A DNA stretch of 64,000 nt from Bradyrhizobium diazoefficiens. Lineage in GTDB: Bacteria; Pseudomonadota; Alphaproteobacteria; Rhizobiales; Xanthobacteraceae. The stretch covers positions 124,001-188,000 of the forward strand of contig NZ_JAFCJE010000003.1 of assembly GCF_018131185.1 (NCBI RefSeq), given 5' to 3'. A program made the translations under genes and the position numbers. Shown in pieces: positions 28,453-36,971 of this stretch. Position 1 is the stretch's first letter; each line of letters begins with the position of its first letter. The notes below the pieces were generated by a model. That model did not search any database. It saw only the letters and a list, made by a program, of their open reading frames with translations, and was not told the DNA's origin.

Positions 28453-29280
28453 ATGGCCGGCGGCGGACAACCAGACTGGACTGTTGAAGAGCTCGATCGC
28501 ATCGTCGCCGACTATTTTAGCATGCTCGGCGAAGAGATATCCGGCATCTCCTATAATAAGGCCGCACACAATCGGGCTTTGAGGGATAATCTCGATCGAA
28601 GCAAAAGCTCCGTCGAATTCAAGCATCGGAACATTTCAGCGGTGCTGGTCAAACTTGGCCTACCCAGCATTAGGGGCTACTTCCCGGCCGAAAACTATCA
28701 AGCCGCCATTGTTGCGGCGATTGACCGGTACCTTTCTCAAAATTCGACTGCGCTGCACCCGGAAAAGGTCTTAGACGGATGGGCCGAACGGCAAGGCCTG
28801 TTTGTGGAAGCACCTCCGCGGCTCCTGCCGGTTTCGCCGCGTAATGCAAACATAGAGCGGTTGATCCGTAAATTTAACCCCGTCGAGCGCGACTTCCGCA
28901 ACCGCAAACTGGGTCGCGACGGAGAGGAACTCGTCTTCCACCACGAACGCCAGAGATTAACTCAGCTCGAACGACCCGATCTTGCCAGAAAAATTCGATG
29001 GGTCTCTGAGGAACTTGGTGACGGCGCAGGCTACGACATACTTTCATTCGACGCACAGGGCAGAGAACGTTTGCTCGAAGTGAAGACAACGGTTGGCGCA
29101 GACGTCACGCCATTTTACATTACAAGAAACGAACTCTCTCTGGCTTCAGAACGCCCAGAAGCCTTTCGACTTTGCCGCGTTTTTGATTTCTCGGCGCATC
29201 CTCGAATGTTCGAGCTAACTCCACCGCTGGATAAACTTGTTCATCTTTCGCCGCTCAATTACGAGGCCTCGTTCTCATAG
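28453..29280 (+). CDS. DUF3883 domain protein, putative nuclease-fold
   Basis: A 275-residue protein with no signal or TM segment. The C-terminal part (about 150-255) fits DUF3883: KLGRDGEELVFHHERQRL, then GYDILSFDAQGRERLLEVKTT, where Asp and the Glu-x-Lys pair form a PD-(D/E)xK-like active-site pattern, then FYITRNELSLASE. The N-terminal half is unrecognised and charged. DUF3883 proteins often accompany restriction or other defence genes; none is adjacent here. The gene is visibly AT-richer than its neighbours, suggesting horizontal acquisition. I use the ATG at 28453 (a TTG two codons earlier is also possible). Confidence 0.78.
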   Translation: MAGGGQPDWTVEELDRIVADYFSMLGEEISGISYNKAAHNRALRDNLDRSKSSVEFKHRNISAVLVKLGLPSIRGYFPAENYQAAIVAAIDRYLSQNSTALHPEKVLDGWAERQGLFVEAPPRLLPVSPRNANIERLIRKFNPVERDFRNRKLGRDGEELVFHHERQRLTQLERPDLARKIRWVSEELGDGAGYDILSFDAQGRERLLEVKTTVGADVTPFYITRNELSLASERPEAFRLCRVFDFSAHPRMFELTPPLDKLVHLSPLNYEASFS

Positions 29281-29287
29281 CGGACCG

Positions 29288-29695
29288 CTACTCGATCACC
29301 CGCGCCCGCAGATCCGCATCCGGCACGAAGCACGCATCGTACTTCCCAAAAATGCGATAGCGGTTGCGCGCGATGAGGCTGTACATCGCGTCCCGCAGCG
29401 GCTTCGGCACCACGAATAGCGCGCGCACCCAGCTCCAGCCGGGTAGCTGCGACAACACCGTCAGCGCGGCGTCGGACTTCGTGAAGACCTCGCCGCCATG
29501 AAGGACGGCGTTGGTGTCGGGGTCCTCCGGATCGATACCGAATGTCCGCGCGAGCCGGGTCCCATAATCCGACTGGATCGGCGTGAACCGAAATCGTCTC
29601 GCCGTGTCGCGCTTCGCAACGAAGCGGACCCAGCGTGAGCAGAAGATGCAGACGCCGTCGAACAGGATTACGTCGTCGTCGGGCCATTTGCTCAT
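29288..29695 (-). CDS. DCC family thiol-disulfide oxidoreductase-like protein (DUF393)
   Basis: A 135-residue protein whose N-terminal motif DGVCIFCSRWVRFVAKRD is the DCC signature (DGxCxxC). It is followed by RFRFTPIQSDYG and a C-terminal segment RNRYRIFGKYDACFVPDADLR also typical of the family. It has a predicted thioredoxin-like fold with a redox CxxC; partners are unknown. I chose the ATG at 29695. It is the last gene of a four-gene minus-strand run and ends 7 bp from the DUF3883 stop. Confidence 0.9.
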   Translation of the reverse strand: MSKWPDDDVILFDGVCIFCSRWVRFVAKRDTARRFRFTPIQSDYGTRLARTFGIDPEDPDTNAVLHGGEVFTKSDAALTVLSQLPGWSWVRALFVVPKPLRDAMYSLIARNRYRIFGKYDACFVPDADLRARVIE

Positions 29696-29756
29696 CAGAC
29701 TCTCTTTTTGACGCGTTTTCTTCACGCGAACCGGGATTCCACTTCGCTCGAAAACG

Positions 29757-31076
29757 CTATCGATTATCCAGGGTCAGCAGCGCGACGAGCATCAGCACGA
29801 TCGCGGGGCCGGTCTTGACCAGTGCACCGAGCGGTTCGATCCAGAGGTCGGGCGTCAGGATCGCCGCGCCGACCATATAGCCGAGCGAGGCAACAATGCC
29901 CGCGACCAGGCCGATCGCCGCGGTGCGGCGGAAGGCGATCAGCGCCCCGATACTCATGTCCATCAGGCTGGTGCCGATGGTGACGGGATCGACCAGCGCG
30001 GACGGAAAATTGTGCGCGCTCAGGATCCCGGCGGCGGCGCGATAGGATACGAACAGCGCGATGAAGCCGGAGACGAGCCAGAATATCACAAGGCTCGCCA
30101 AGATCAGCGCCTTGACCAGGAACAGGCGCGCGAACCATTTATCCTGGATGGTTGCGGGATGACGGCCGATCGTTTCAACCAGCGTCTTTGGCGTGATGCC
30201 GGTCGCGGCGATCCAGGCGGCGGGATTGCCCGTCACGCCGCGGCGAAGCTCGGCGATGGCCGTGGAGCGCATCGGCGGCATCCAGCCGAGAGTGTTGGCG
30301 AGATCGCCGATCTTGGCCCCGAGATCGAGCATGAAAGCCGGCATCGTGATACGCGGCCAACCGAATGTGCCGAACGCGCGGCGGAATTGCTCGATGACGG
30401 CGGCCATCGTGACAGGCTCAGTCTGCATGAGATCCCAGCTCACCGCCTTCATGGTCGCATCGTGGACGTCGCGCGCGGCGAGCCAGGCGATGGTGGCCGA
30501 AATATCCTCGACCGCCACGGGCTGGAACGGCGTCGCCATCTCCTTGTCTGGAAGATCGAGCGGGAAGGCTGCCAGCGCGCGGAGCATGGCACTGCCGCCA
30601 TAGGCCGACGGTGCGATCACGAAGCCGGGCCGCAGGACGGCATGGGGAATGCCCGAGGCCGTGATCAAGCGCTCGGCTTCGCGCTTGGTCGTCGCGAATG
30701 CGGTGCGGTCGGCTTCTGCCGTTCCCGGAATCGAGATGTGCACCAGCCGGATCGCGCGGCCGCTGTCGCCGATCGCCGCCAGCAGCCGCGTGACGAAATC
30801 GCGATGCACGGCGCCCGTATCGCTGCCGGGCCCGTCCTGGAGCACGCCGAGGCAGTTCACGACGACGTCGACAGCGTGCTCGCGGAGCAGTCGCGTCAGT
30901 GCGGCGATATCGAGGGAGAGGATCGGCAGCTCGATGTCCAGCGAGTTCATCTTTTGCGCCGGCGACAGGCTGCGCGCGAGGCCGACGACGCGAAATTCCC
31001 GCGCGCGAAGATCGTCAGTGACGAAGCGGCCGATGAGGCCAGAGGCGCCGATCACCAAAATGGTTCTCTCACCCAT
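29757..31076 (-). CDS. NAD(P)-binding SDR fused to a DoxX-like membrane domain
   Basis: A 439-residue fusion. The N-terminal atypical SDR part (about 1-290) begins ILVIGASGLIGRFVTDDL and contains NCLGVLQDGPG and TTKREAERLI. The C-terminal part (about 300-439) has four hydrophobic helices of DoxX type (LVKALILASLVIFWLVSGFIALF; LVDPVTIGTSLMDMSIGALIAF; IGLVAGIVASLGYMVGAAI; AIVLMLVALLTL). Family members may act on quinones or redox carriers at the membrane. The start is taken at the ATG at 31076, 8 bp after the DUF2269 gene, so the genes are cotranscribed. Confidence 0.87.
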   Translation of the reverse strand: MGERTILVIGASGLIGRFVTDDLRAREFRVVGLARSLSPAQKMNSLDIELPILSLDIAALTRLLREHAVDVVVNCLGVLQDGPGSDTGAVHRDFVTRLLAAIGDSGRAIRLVHISIPGTAEADRTAFATTKREAERLITASGIPHAVLRPGFVIAPSAYGGSAMLRALAAFPLDLPDKEMATPFQPVAVEDISATIAWLAARDVHDATMKAVSWDLMQTEPVTMAAVIEQFRRAFGTFGWPRITMPAFMLDLGAKIGDLANTLGWMPPMRSTAIAELRRGVTGNPAAWIAATGITPKTLVETIGRHPATIQDKWFARLFLVKALILASLVIFWLVSGFIALFVSYRAAAGILSAHNFPSALVDPVTIGTSLMDMSIGALIAFRRTAAIGLVAGIVASLGYMVGAAILTPDLWIEPLGALVKTGPAIVLMLVALLTLDNR

Positions 31077-31084
31077 CGTGCCTC

Positions 31085-31552
31085 TCAGAACGGTTTGGCG
31101 ATCATCAGCCACAGGATCAGCATCGTCGCACCGAAACCGGGGAAGCCGAATGCGAACCAGCGGCGGAACAGAACAAAGTAGCGCTCCGGTAGCGCACTGC
31201 CCTGCCCGGCGGCCTTCTGCGCGAGATCGCGCATCTCGATCTGCATGAAGACGACAGGGACCCAGAACAGGCCGGCGACGAGGTAGAGCCCGAGCGAGGC
31301 GAGCAGCCAGTGCTCCGTGAACGGCGTCGCCGCGAGTATCATCAGCAGGCCGCCCGTCACCGGCTGGAGGATCACTGCCGACAACGTGAAGATCGCATCC
31401 GCGACCACCACCACGGAAGCCGTACGCGCGATGAACGCCACATCGTTCGTGCGATGCGCCATCAGCATGAAGAAAGCAATGCCCGTTCCGGTGCCGAGGA
31501 TGACGACGGCACCGACCACATGCAGATATTTTACCAGGAAATACAGCGTCAT
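31085..31552 (-). CDS. DUF2269 family integral membrane protein
   Basis: A 155-residue protein with four TM helices, starting TLYFLVKYLHVVGAVVILGTGTGIAFFML with the conserved His of the family. RRWFAFGFPGFGATMLILWLMI follows at the C-terminus. The function is unknown; conserved His residues in the first helix suggest heme or metal binding, but this is not shown. The ATG overlaps the stop of the upstream hydrolase (4 bp), so translation is coupled. The gene lies between the hydrolase and the SDR-DoxX gene. Confidence 0.87.
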   Translation of the reverse strand: MTLYFLVKYLHVVGAVVILGTGTGIAFFMLMAHRTNDVAFIARTASVVVVADAIFTLSAVILQPVTGGLLMILAATPFTEHWLLASLGLYLVAGLFWVPVVFMQIEMRDLAQKAAGQGSALPERYFVLFRRWFAFGFPGFGATMLILWLMIAKPF

Positions 31553-32448
31553 GGCTTCTTGGTCGCCATTGGCCGTGGCTGACTCAGCGCGCGCGAGAGC
31601 TCGCGGCTCGCAGCGTCGACCCCGGCCTCGCTCTCGATCATCCAATGCCCCTCGCTGCCGACAGCCGGCAAGGTGCGGAAGTCGACCTTGCCGCCGCTGC
31701 TGCGAAACGCCTCGACCAGCGCTCTCGAGAACGCCGGCGAGAAGTAGCTGTCGTTGCCTGCGACGAGCCATGTGACAGGAATGCGCGCACCCGTTCCGAA
31801 CTCCGCAGCAGCAGCCAGCAGCGCGTGCGGCGCGCAGATTTTGGTCGGCTCGTCATTGGCATGACCACCGCGCCCCGGCGCAAACACCGTGATCGCGGAA
31901 ATCGCTTTCGGATCGGCATTGGCGAGCGCCAGCGCGCCCCAGCCGCCGGCGGAATGGCCGATCACGACGGCGGCCTCCTTGCGAATGAAATCCTGCTTTT
32001 GCAAATACTCCAGCGCGAGCCGGATTTGCTCGGCCGTTGCACGGCCCGAACGCGCATGATCGGCCTCGTCACATCCACCCTGGTCCTCGACATAGCGGCC
32101 GCCGGTCGCACCATGGCCGAGCCGCTCCGGCACCAATACGGCAAAGCCGCGCGCGACCAGGAAGGCTGCGAGCGCGCGGTATTCCGGCTGCGGCATTTGC
32201 GCACGACGCAAGACGTTCTGCGTCGAGGCGTGCGCGATCACCGCAAGCCGGAACGGACCTGTGCCGGCGGGGCGAAACAGCAGGGCATGCGCGGCAATGT
32301 CGGCATCCGGCGACGGCACAAGCCATTCTTGCCGGCGAAGCGGGCTACCCTCCTGTTCCGAGGGGCCAAACGTGACCTGAGCGCACAGAGGCGGCGCGGT
32401 CAGCAAGGCCAGCAGAGGCAAGAGCGCGATGGTGTTGAGGAGCCGCAT
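31549..32448 (-). CDS. Secreted alpha/beta hydrolase (dienelactone-hydrolase-like)
   Basis: A 299-residue protein with a signal peptide (RLLNTIALLPLLALLTAPPLCAQ), possibly a lipoprotein site around PPLC. The hydrolase core has RLAVIAHAST (oxyanion strand), the nucleophile elbow VIGHSAGGWGALALAN, a catalytic acid region near WLVAGNDSYFSP and His in GSEGHWMIE. It is first in the minus-strand run hydrolase, DUF2269, SDR-DoxX, DCC. The substrate is unknown. The start is the ATG at 32448; the frame continues upstream without a better start. Confidence 0.87.
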   Translation of the reverse strand: MRLLNTIALLPLLALLTAPPLCAQVTFGPSEQEGSPLRRQEWLVPSPDADIAAHALLFRPAGTGPFRLAVIAHASTQNVLRRAQMPQPEYRALAAFLVARGFAVLVPERLGHGATGGRYVEDQGGCDEADHARSGRATAEQIRLALEYLQKQDFIRKEAAVVIGHSAGGWGALALANADPKAISAITVFAPGRGGHANDEPTKICAPHALLAAAAEFGTGARIPVTWLVAGNDSYFSPAFSRALVEAFRSSGGKVDFRTLPAVGSEGHWMIESEAGVDAASRELSRALSQPRPMATKKP

Positions 32449-32715
32449 GAATGGCCGAGGGCGAACACGAACAGCGACAGCCACACTAGTAGGAACGAAT
32501 CACCATGGGCGGACTTTCTGCGTCGCCATTGTCATTCATTCGTTGCCGCAACAGGAGTTTTGCACCGACGCAGGGCATGCAGGTGGCCTTTGACGATGCG
32601 TCTTGTCTTTTTTCGGCACAACATGGTTGAGATACTGATGCACAAAGTCCACACGTTAACCGATAATTAACGATAGGTCTTGCCGCCGACGCGGCGACTT
32701 GGTTTGATTGCGTCC

Positions 32716-33225
32716 ATGAGCACAACCCTGATCGAGGTCCGGCCGGCCAAAGCTGCAGATGCAACTGCGGTGGCGTCCACGCATGACGAAGCCTGGCGCT
32801 CCGCCTATCAGGGCATCATTCCCGGCGCCGAGCTGGAAAAGCTCATCAACCGCCGTGGCCCGCAATGGTGGGACAGCGCAATCCGCAAGGGCAGCCGCGT
32901 CAGCGTACTCGTGTTCGGCGACAAGATCGCGGGTTACGCCAATTACGGTCGCAACCGCGCCCGCAGTCTGCACTTCGACGGCGAGGTCTACGAGCTCTAT
33001 CTGCGTCCGGAATTCCAGGGCCTCGGTTTCGGCCGTCGCCTGTTCACCGCCGCCCGCCGCGACCTGATGCAGAGCGGGCTGAAGAGCATGGTGGTGTGGG
33101 CGCTCTCGGACAACGACCCGGCGACCGAGTTCTACCGGGCCCTGGGGGGCCGTATGGTGGCACGCTCGTCGGAGCGCTTCGGGCCGAAGTCGCTCGACAA
33201 GGTTGCCTTCGCTTGGACCAATTGA
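32716..33225 (+). CDS. GNAT family N-acetyltransferase
   Basis: A 169-residue acetyltransferase. The acetyl-CoA motif A is ELYLRPEFQGLGFGRRLFTAARRDL (about 98-122), followed by MVVWALSDNDPATEFYRALGG, the usual motif B. The N-terminal IEVRPAKAADATAVASTHDEAWRSAYQGIIP is typical of RimI-like or small-molecule GNATs. The acceptor is unknown. The ATG at 32716 is chosen over an upstream ATG-frame extension in the 267-bp spacer. Confidence 0.9.
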   Translation: MSTTLIEVRPAKAADATAVASTHDEAWRSAYQGIIPGAELEKLINRRGPQWWDSAIRKGSRVSVLVFGDKIAGYANYGRNRARSLHFDGEVYELYLRPEFQGLGFGRRLFTAARRDLMQSGLKSMVVWALSDNDPATEFYRALGGRMVARSSERFGPKSLDKVAFAWTN

Positions 33226-33404
33226 GCTGCTGAAAGCTGAATCGGCAGCGTTTCCCTTCCGTCGATACCGCTGCCTTTGAGCCGGTGATTTCCGGATTCA
33301 TTCTTTCACAAAAACGCGATGGATCAGCGGGCCAAGCCCGCGTATGACAGCGCCAAAATCGGCTGCCGGGGCGCGATTTTACCTCGGCAACAACGGAGCC
33401 TTGA

Positions 33405-33944
33405 ATGCGTATCGATGCGATCTCGATCGGGAAAAACGTACCACACGAAGTCAACGTCGTCATCGAAGTCCCCGTGGGCGGCGAACCGATCAAATACGAG
33501 ATGGACAAGGAGGCCGGCACGCTGGTGGTCGATCGCTTCCTCTACACGCCGATGCGTTACCCCGGTAACTACGGCTTCATTCCGCACACTCTGTCGGATG
33601 ACGGCGACCCCTGCGACGTCCTGATCATCAACACCCGCGCCATCATCCCCGGCGCCGTCATGAGCGTGCGCCCGGTCGGCGTGCTGTTCATGGAGGACGA
33701 AGCCGGCGGCGACGAGAAGATTCTGGCGGTGCCGTCGTCGAAGCTCACGCAGCGCTATGACAAGGTGAAGTCCTACTCCGACCTGCCCGACATCACGCTG
33801 CAGCAGATCCAGCACTTCTTCGAGCACTACAAGGATCTCGAGAAGGGCAAATGGGTGAAGATCCTGCGCTGGGGCGGCCCGGAGGATGCACACAAGCTGA
33901 TCCTCGAGGGCATGGATCGCGAGAACAAGAAGAAGAAGGGCTGA
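33405..33944 (+). CDS. ppa: Inorganic pyrophosphatase
   Basis: Soluble family I enzyme of 179 residues hydrolysing PPi to phosphate, which pulls biosynthetic reactions forward. Active-site motifs present: [39 protein letters not shown] (the DGDPCDV signature with metal-binding Asp residues), and [11 protein letters not shown]. Length is standard for bacterial hexameric enzymes. It sits alone, convergent with folD and separated from it by a palindromic repeat. Confidence 0.97.
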   Translation: MRIDAISIGKNVPHEVNVVIEVPVGGEPIKYEMDKEAGTLVVDRFLYTPMRYPGNYGFIPHTLSDDGDPCDVLIINTRAIIPGAVMSVRPVGVLFMEDEAGGDEKILAVPSSKLTQRYDKVKSYSDLPDITLQQIQHFFEHYKDLEKGKWVKILRWGGPEDAHKLILEGMDRENKKKKG

Positions 33945-33954
33945 GTTCAGCCCC

Positions 33955-34070
33955 GTCGTCCTTCCGGGGCGCGCGTCAGCGCGAACGACGGTGCGCTCTT
34001 GCGCACCTGAGAATCCAGAGGTTGAGTCGCGAGATTCCGGGTTCGGCTCTGCGAGCCGCCCCGGAATGAC
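33955..34070. repeat. Intergenic palindromic repeat (CCTTCCGGGGCG / CGCCCCGGAATGAC type)
   Basis: Left arm GTCGTCCTTCCGGGGCG and right arm CGCCCCGGAATGAC are inverted. Interior hairpins GCGCGTCAGCGCG, GGTGCGCTCTTGCGCACC and GGCTCTGCGAGCC. It separates the convergent ppa and folD genes. Confidence 0.85.
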
Positions 34071-34076
34071 AACCCA

Positions 34077-34961
34077 TTACACCGCCGGCTTCGGCAGCCC
34101 AGCGATCGCGCAGGCCGCGCGCAGTGTGTTCACCAGCAGGCAAGCCACCGTCATCTGACCGACGCCGCCCGGCACCGGCGTGATGGCGCCGGCAATTCCA
34201 AGCGCTTCCTGATAGGCGACGTCGCCGACGAGGCGCGTCTTGCCATCATCCTTCGGAATCCGGTTGATGCCGACGTCGATCACGGTCGCGCCCGGCTTCA
34301 GCCAATCGCCGCGCACCATCTCCGGCCTTCCGACCGCGGCATAGACGAGATCGGCCTTCTTCACGAGCCCGGGCAAGTCGCGCGAGCGCGAATGTGCGAT
34401 CGTCACCGTGGCGTTCTCGTTCAACAGCAATTGCACCAGCGGGCGGCCCACCAGATTGGAGCGGCCGATGACGATGGCGTTCATGCCCTCCAGCGAGGCG
34501 TGCACGCTCTTGGTCAGGATGATGCAGCCGAGCGGCGTGCAGGGCGACAGCGCCTCGAAGCCGCCGGCAAGCCGGCCGGCATTGTTCGGATGCAGCCCGT
34601 CGACGTCCTTGGCGGGGTCGATGGCGTTGATGACGGCTTCCGTGTTCAACCCCTTCGGCAGCGGCAGCTGCACCAGAATGCCGTGCACGGCCGGATCGCG
34701 GTTCAGCTTTGCGACGAGCGCCAGCAGATCTGCCTGCGCGACGTCGGCGGGAAGCTTGTGCTCGAACGAGGCCATGCCGGCGGCCTGGGTCTGGGTGTGC
34801 TTGGAACGGACATAAACCTCGCTGGCGGGGTCGGTGCCGACCAGGACGACCGCCAGACCCGGCACCAGATTGTGCTCGCGCTTGACCCGGGCGACCTCCT
34901 CAGTGACGCGGGCCCGAAGCTCCGCCGCGATGATTTTTCCGTCGATGATCTTGGCGGTCAT
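34077..34961 (-). CDS. folD: Bifunctional 5,10-methylenetetrahydrofolate dehydrogenase/cyclohydrolase
   Basis: A 294-residue cytosolic enzyme interconverting methylene-, methenyl- and formyl-tetrahydrofolate with NADP. Signatures: [14 protein letters not shown] (catalytic Lys-bearing region), [10 protein letters not shown], the NADP-binding [12 protein letters not shown], and the C-terminal [17 protein letters not shown]. It is the third gene of the yggT / DUF167 / folD run, 9 bp after the DUF167 gene. Confidence 0.97.
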   Translation of the reverse strand: MTAKIIDGKIIAAELRARVTEEVARVKREHNLVPGLAVVLVGTDPASEVYVRSKHTQTQAAGMASFEHKLPADVAQADLLALVAKLNRDPAVHGILVQLPLPKGLNTEAVINAIDPAKDVDGLHPNNAGRLAGGFEALSPCTPLGCIILTKSVHASLEGMNAIVIGRSNLVGRPLVQLLLNENATVTIAHSRSRDLPGLVKKADLVYAAVGRPEMVRGDWLKPGATVIDVGINRIPKDDGKTRLVGDVAYQEALGIAGAITPVPGGVGQMTVACLLVNTLRAACAIAGLPKPAV

Positions 34962-34970
34962 GTCAGTCCC

Positions 34971-35342
34971 TCAGTCTTTCGATTTGGCGGCCGCCGATTT
35001 GACTTGGACAAGCTGGCGCAGGGCATCGCCCAGCCGTGCCGGCTCGCCGTCGACCGCGATCTGCTTCAGCCGCGAAGTGGCTCCGGACAGAAGCCGCACG
35101 CTGGCCTTGGGGACACCAAGCGATTTTGCCAGCAGCACCAGAACGGCCTTGTTGGCCTCGCCGCCATCGGCAATGGCGCGGACCCGCACCTTGAGCACGC
35201 TGCGGCCATCGGCCAACTGCTCGATCCCGTCGATGTCGTCGCGGCCGCCGCGCGGCGTCACCCGCAGCGCGATGCTGATTCCCGCGGCCGAGTAGCGCCA
35301 AGGTTCCTTGTAAGCTTCCTTGCCGGTTTCTCGGGCGACCAA
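34971..35342 (-). CDS. DUF167 (YggU) family protein
   Basis: A 123-residue small basic protein. The DUF167 signature is RVTPRGGRDDIDG ... LKVRVRAIADGGEANKAVLVLLAKSLGVPKASVRLLSGATSRLKQI. The family has a known fold but no settled function, although it is usually next to YggT. Here it lies 15 bp after yggT and 9 bp before folD, which keeps the familiar YggT/YggU pairing. Confidence 0.92.
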   Translation of the reverse strand: MVARETGKEAYKEPWRYSAAGISIALRVTPRGGRDDIDGIEQLADGRSVLKVRVRAIADGGEANKAVLVLLAKSLGVPKASVRLLSGATSRLKQIAVDGEPARLGDALRQLVQVKSAAAKSKD

Positions 35343-35357
35343 GGCGCTCCAGCCCGC

Positions 35358-35648
35358 TCAGACCACGTTCGGATAGATGTAGTACAGGATCACCCGCTCG
35401 ATGAACATGATAAGCAGGATCAGGATGATCGGCGAGATGTCGAGGCCGCCGAGACTTGGCAGCAAATTGCGAATCGGCGCGAGGACCGGTTCGGTGATCC
35501 GGTACAGGAACTCCGCCACCGCCGATACGAACTGGTTGCGGGTGTTCACGACGTTGAAGGCAATCAGCCAGGACAGGATCGCCGAGGCGATCAACAGCCA
35601 GACGTAGAGGTCGAGCACGATGATGACGATGTCGAGAACGGCACGCAT
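35358..35648 (-). CDS. YggT family membrane protein
   Basis: A 96-residue inner-membrane protein with two hydrophobic hairpins, the first including LYVWLLIASAILSWLIAFNVVN and the second ISPIILILLIMFIERVILYYI. The conserved YRITEPVLAPIRNLLPSLGGLDISP between them is the YggT signature. YggT proteins have been linked to osmotic tolerance and cell-surface or division functions, but the mechanism is unclear. I use the ATG at 35648; the longer frame upstream is not family-like. It is the first gene of the operon leading to folD. Confidence 0.93.
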   Translation of the reverse strand: MRAVLDIVIIVLDLYVWLLIASAILSWLIAFNVVNTRNQFVSAVAEFLYRITEPVLAPIRNLLPSLGGLDISPIILILLIMFIERVILYYIYPNVV

Positions 35649-35851
35649 GGCTTTTGAAGACTCTGGCTTTTGAAAACTCTGGCTGCGGTCGGGATTGACG
35701 CCTGTTGCTAGATATCGGTTCCCCCCCATCCAAACAAGGGAAGTCGGCGTCCGAATGGCTAAAACCGGGTGACACCCGTCCTTGACTTGACCTTGGCGGG
35801 GACTTAAATGGCGCCCGGTTGTCGGCCGCGTTTACCAGAGCGGCCAGCAAA

Positions 35852-35927
<76 letters not shown>

Positions 35928-36014
35928 GCCTTCGCAGGCTACGCCTGCTTCGGCTTGGCAAGCCTTTTAGTAGTGAAGGCTGCCGCGGCGGAGCCCGAAG
36001 GGCGAAGCCGGGCT
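35928..36014. repeat. Structured GC-rich repeat directly 3' of tRNA-Ala
   Basis: Immediately after the CCA end comes a run of nested inverted segments: AGCCTTC/GAAGGCT, GCAGGCTACGCCTGC, GGCTTGGCAAGCC and GCCCGAAGGGC. It resembles a dispersed palindromic repeat. It could act as a tRNA terminator or be an insertion at the tRNA 3' end; no T run is present. Confidence 0.6.
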
Positions 36015-36026
36015 CATTTTGAATCC

Positions 36027-36839
36027 CTACCTCCCCGTAAACCTTGGCGGCCGCTTCTCCATGAAGCTCGCCACGCCTTCCCGGAAATCGCTGCCGGCCA
36101 ACGCCACCATCATCTCCCGGTTAGCCTCGATCGTCGCCTCCGCCAGCGTCTGGAACGGCACCTCGTAGAGCTGGCCCTTGATCACGGCCATCGCGCTCGG
36201 CGAGACGAAGTCGGCGAGATCGCGCGCATAGGCATAGGTCTCCTCGCGCAGCTTCTCGGGCGAACTGAGCCGGTTGACCAGTCCGATTCGCAGCGCCTCG
36301 TCGCTCGACACACGCCGCGCCGACAGCAACAAATCCATCGCGTTGGCATGACCGACGATGCGCGGCAGCATCCAGCTGATGCCATGCTCGGCAATCAGAC
36401 CGCGCCGGGCGAAGGCCGTCGTGAACACGGTATTGTCGGCGGCAAAGCGCAGGTCGCAATAGAGGGCGTGGACGAGTCCGATGCCGGCGGTGGCGCCATT
36501 GAGCATGGCGATCACAGGCTTTCCGATCGAGGGGTAGAAACCGTAGCGCGTCTGCCAGTCCGGCCGCCGGTTCATGTCGAACGGCGGCAGGTTCGAGGCG
36601 CGCCTGACGTCATCGGGGTCGAGCCCCTTGAGCGCATCCATGTCGGCGCCGGCGCAGAACGCGCGGCCCGCGCCGGTGAGGATGATGACGCGGACATCAT
36701 CGGCGGCGCTCGATGCTTCCATCGCATGGCGCACGTCGCGCTCCATGGTCGGCGTCCACGCATTCATGCGGTCGGGACGATTGAGCGTGATAGTCGCGAT
36801 CTTGTCGCTCACCTCGTAGAGAATGTGTTCGTAGGCCAC
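36027..36839 (-). CDS. Enoyl-CoA hydratase/isomerase family protein
   Basis: A 270-residue crotonase-fold protein. The CoA/oxyanion segment is IILTGAGRAFCAGADMDALKG and the second oxyanion strand is PVIAMLNGATAGIGLVHALYCDLRFA. The two catalytic glutamates of enoyl-CoA hydratase are not both evident: a Glu occurs in GLIAEHGISW but the other position differs, so a hydratase, isomerase or other crotonase activity is possible. A single gene, ending next to the tRNA-Ala repeat. Confidence 0.9.
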   Translation of the reverse strand: MAYEHILYEVSDKIATITLNRPDRMNAWTPTMERDVRHAMEASSAADDVRVIILTGAGRAFCAGADMDALKGLDPDDVRRASNLPPFDMNRRPDWQTRYGFYPSIGKPVIAMLNGATAGIGLVHALYCDLRFAADNTVFTTAFARRGLIAEHGISWMLPRIVGHANAMDLLLSARRVSSDEALRIGLVNRLSSPEKLREETYAYARDLADFVSPSAMAVIKGQLYEVPFQTLAEATIEANREMMVALAGSDFREGVASFMEKRPPRFTGR

Positions 36840-36915
36840 GGCGCTCTCCCTTGTTTGCCGGCACGCATTGGTGCGCGCTCGTTGGCAGAGAGCCTAGCAT
36901 ATCAGGAGCAGAGGC

Positions 36916-36967
36916 AAGGACTTGCGCCAAGGACCTGTACGAAGGACCTGTACGTAGGACCTACGCG
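36916..36967. repeat. Four tandem copies of a 13-bp repeat
   Basis: Units at 36916, 36929, 36942 and 36955: AAGGACTTGCGCC, AAGGACCTGTACG, AAGGACCTGTACG, TAGGACCTACGCG. The two middle copies are identical. They end 4 bp before the stop codon of the amidotransferase gene and within the upstream region of the enoyl-CoA hydratase. Confidence 0.85.
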
Positions 36968-36971
36968 AAGG

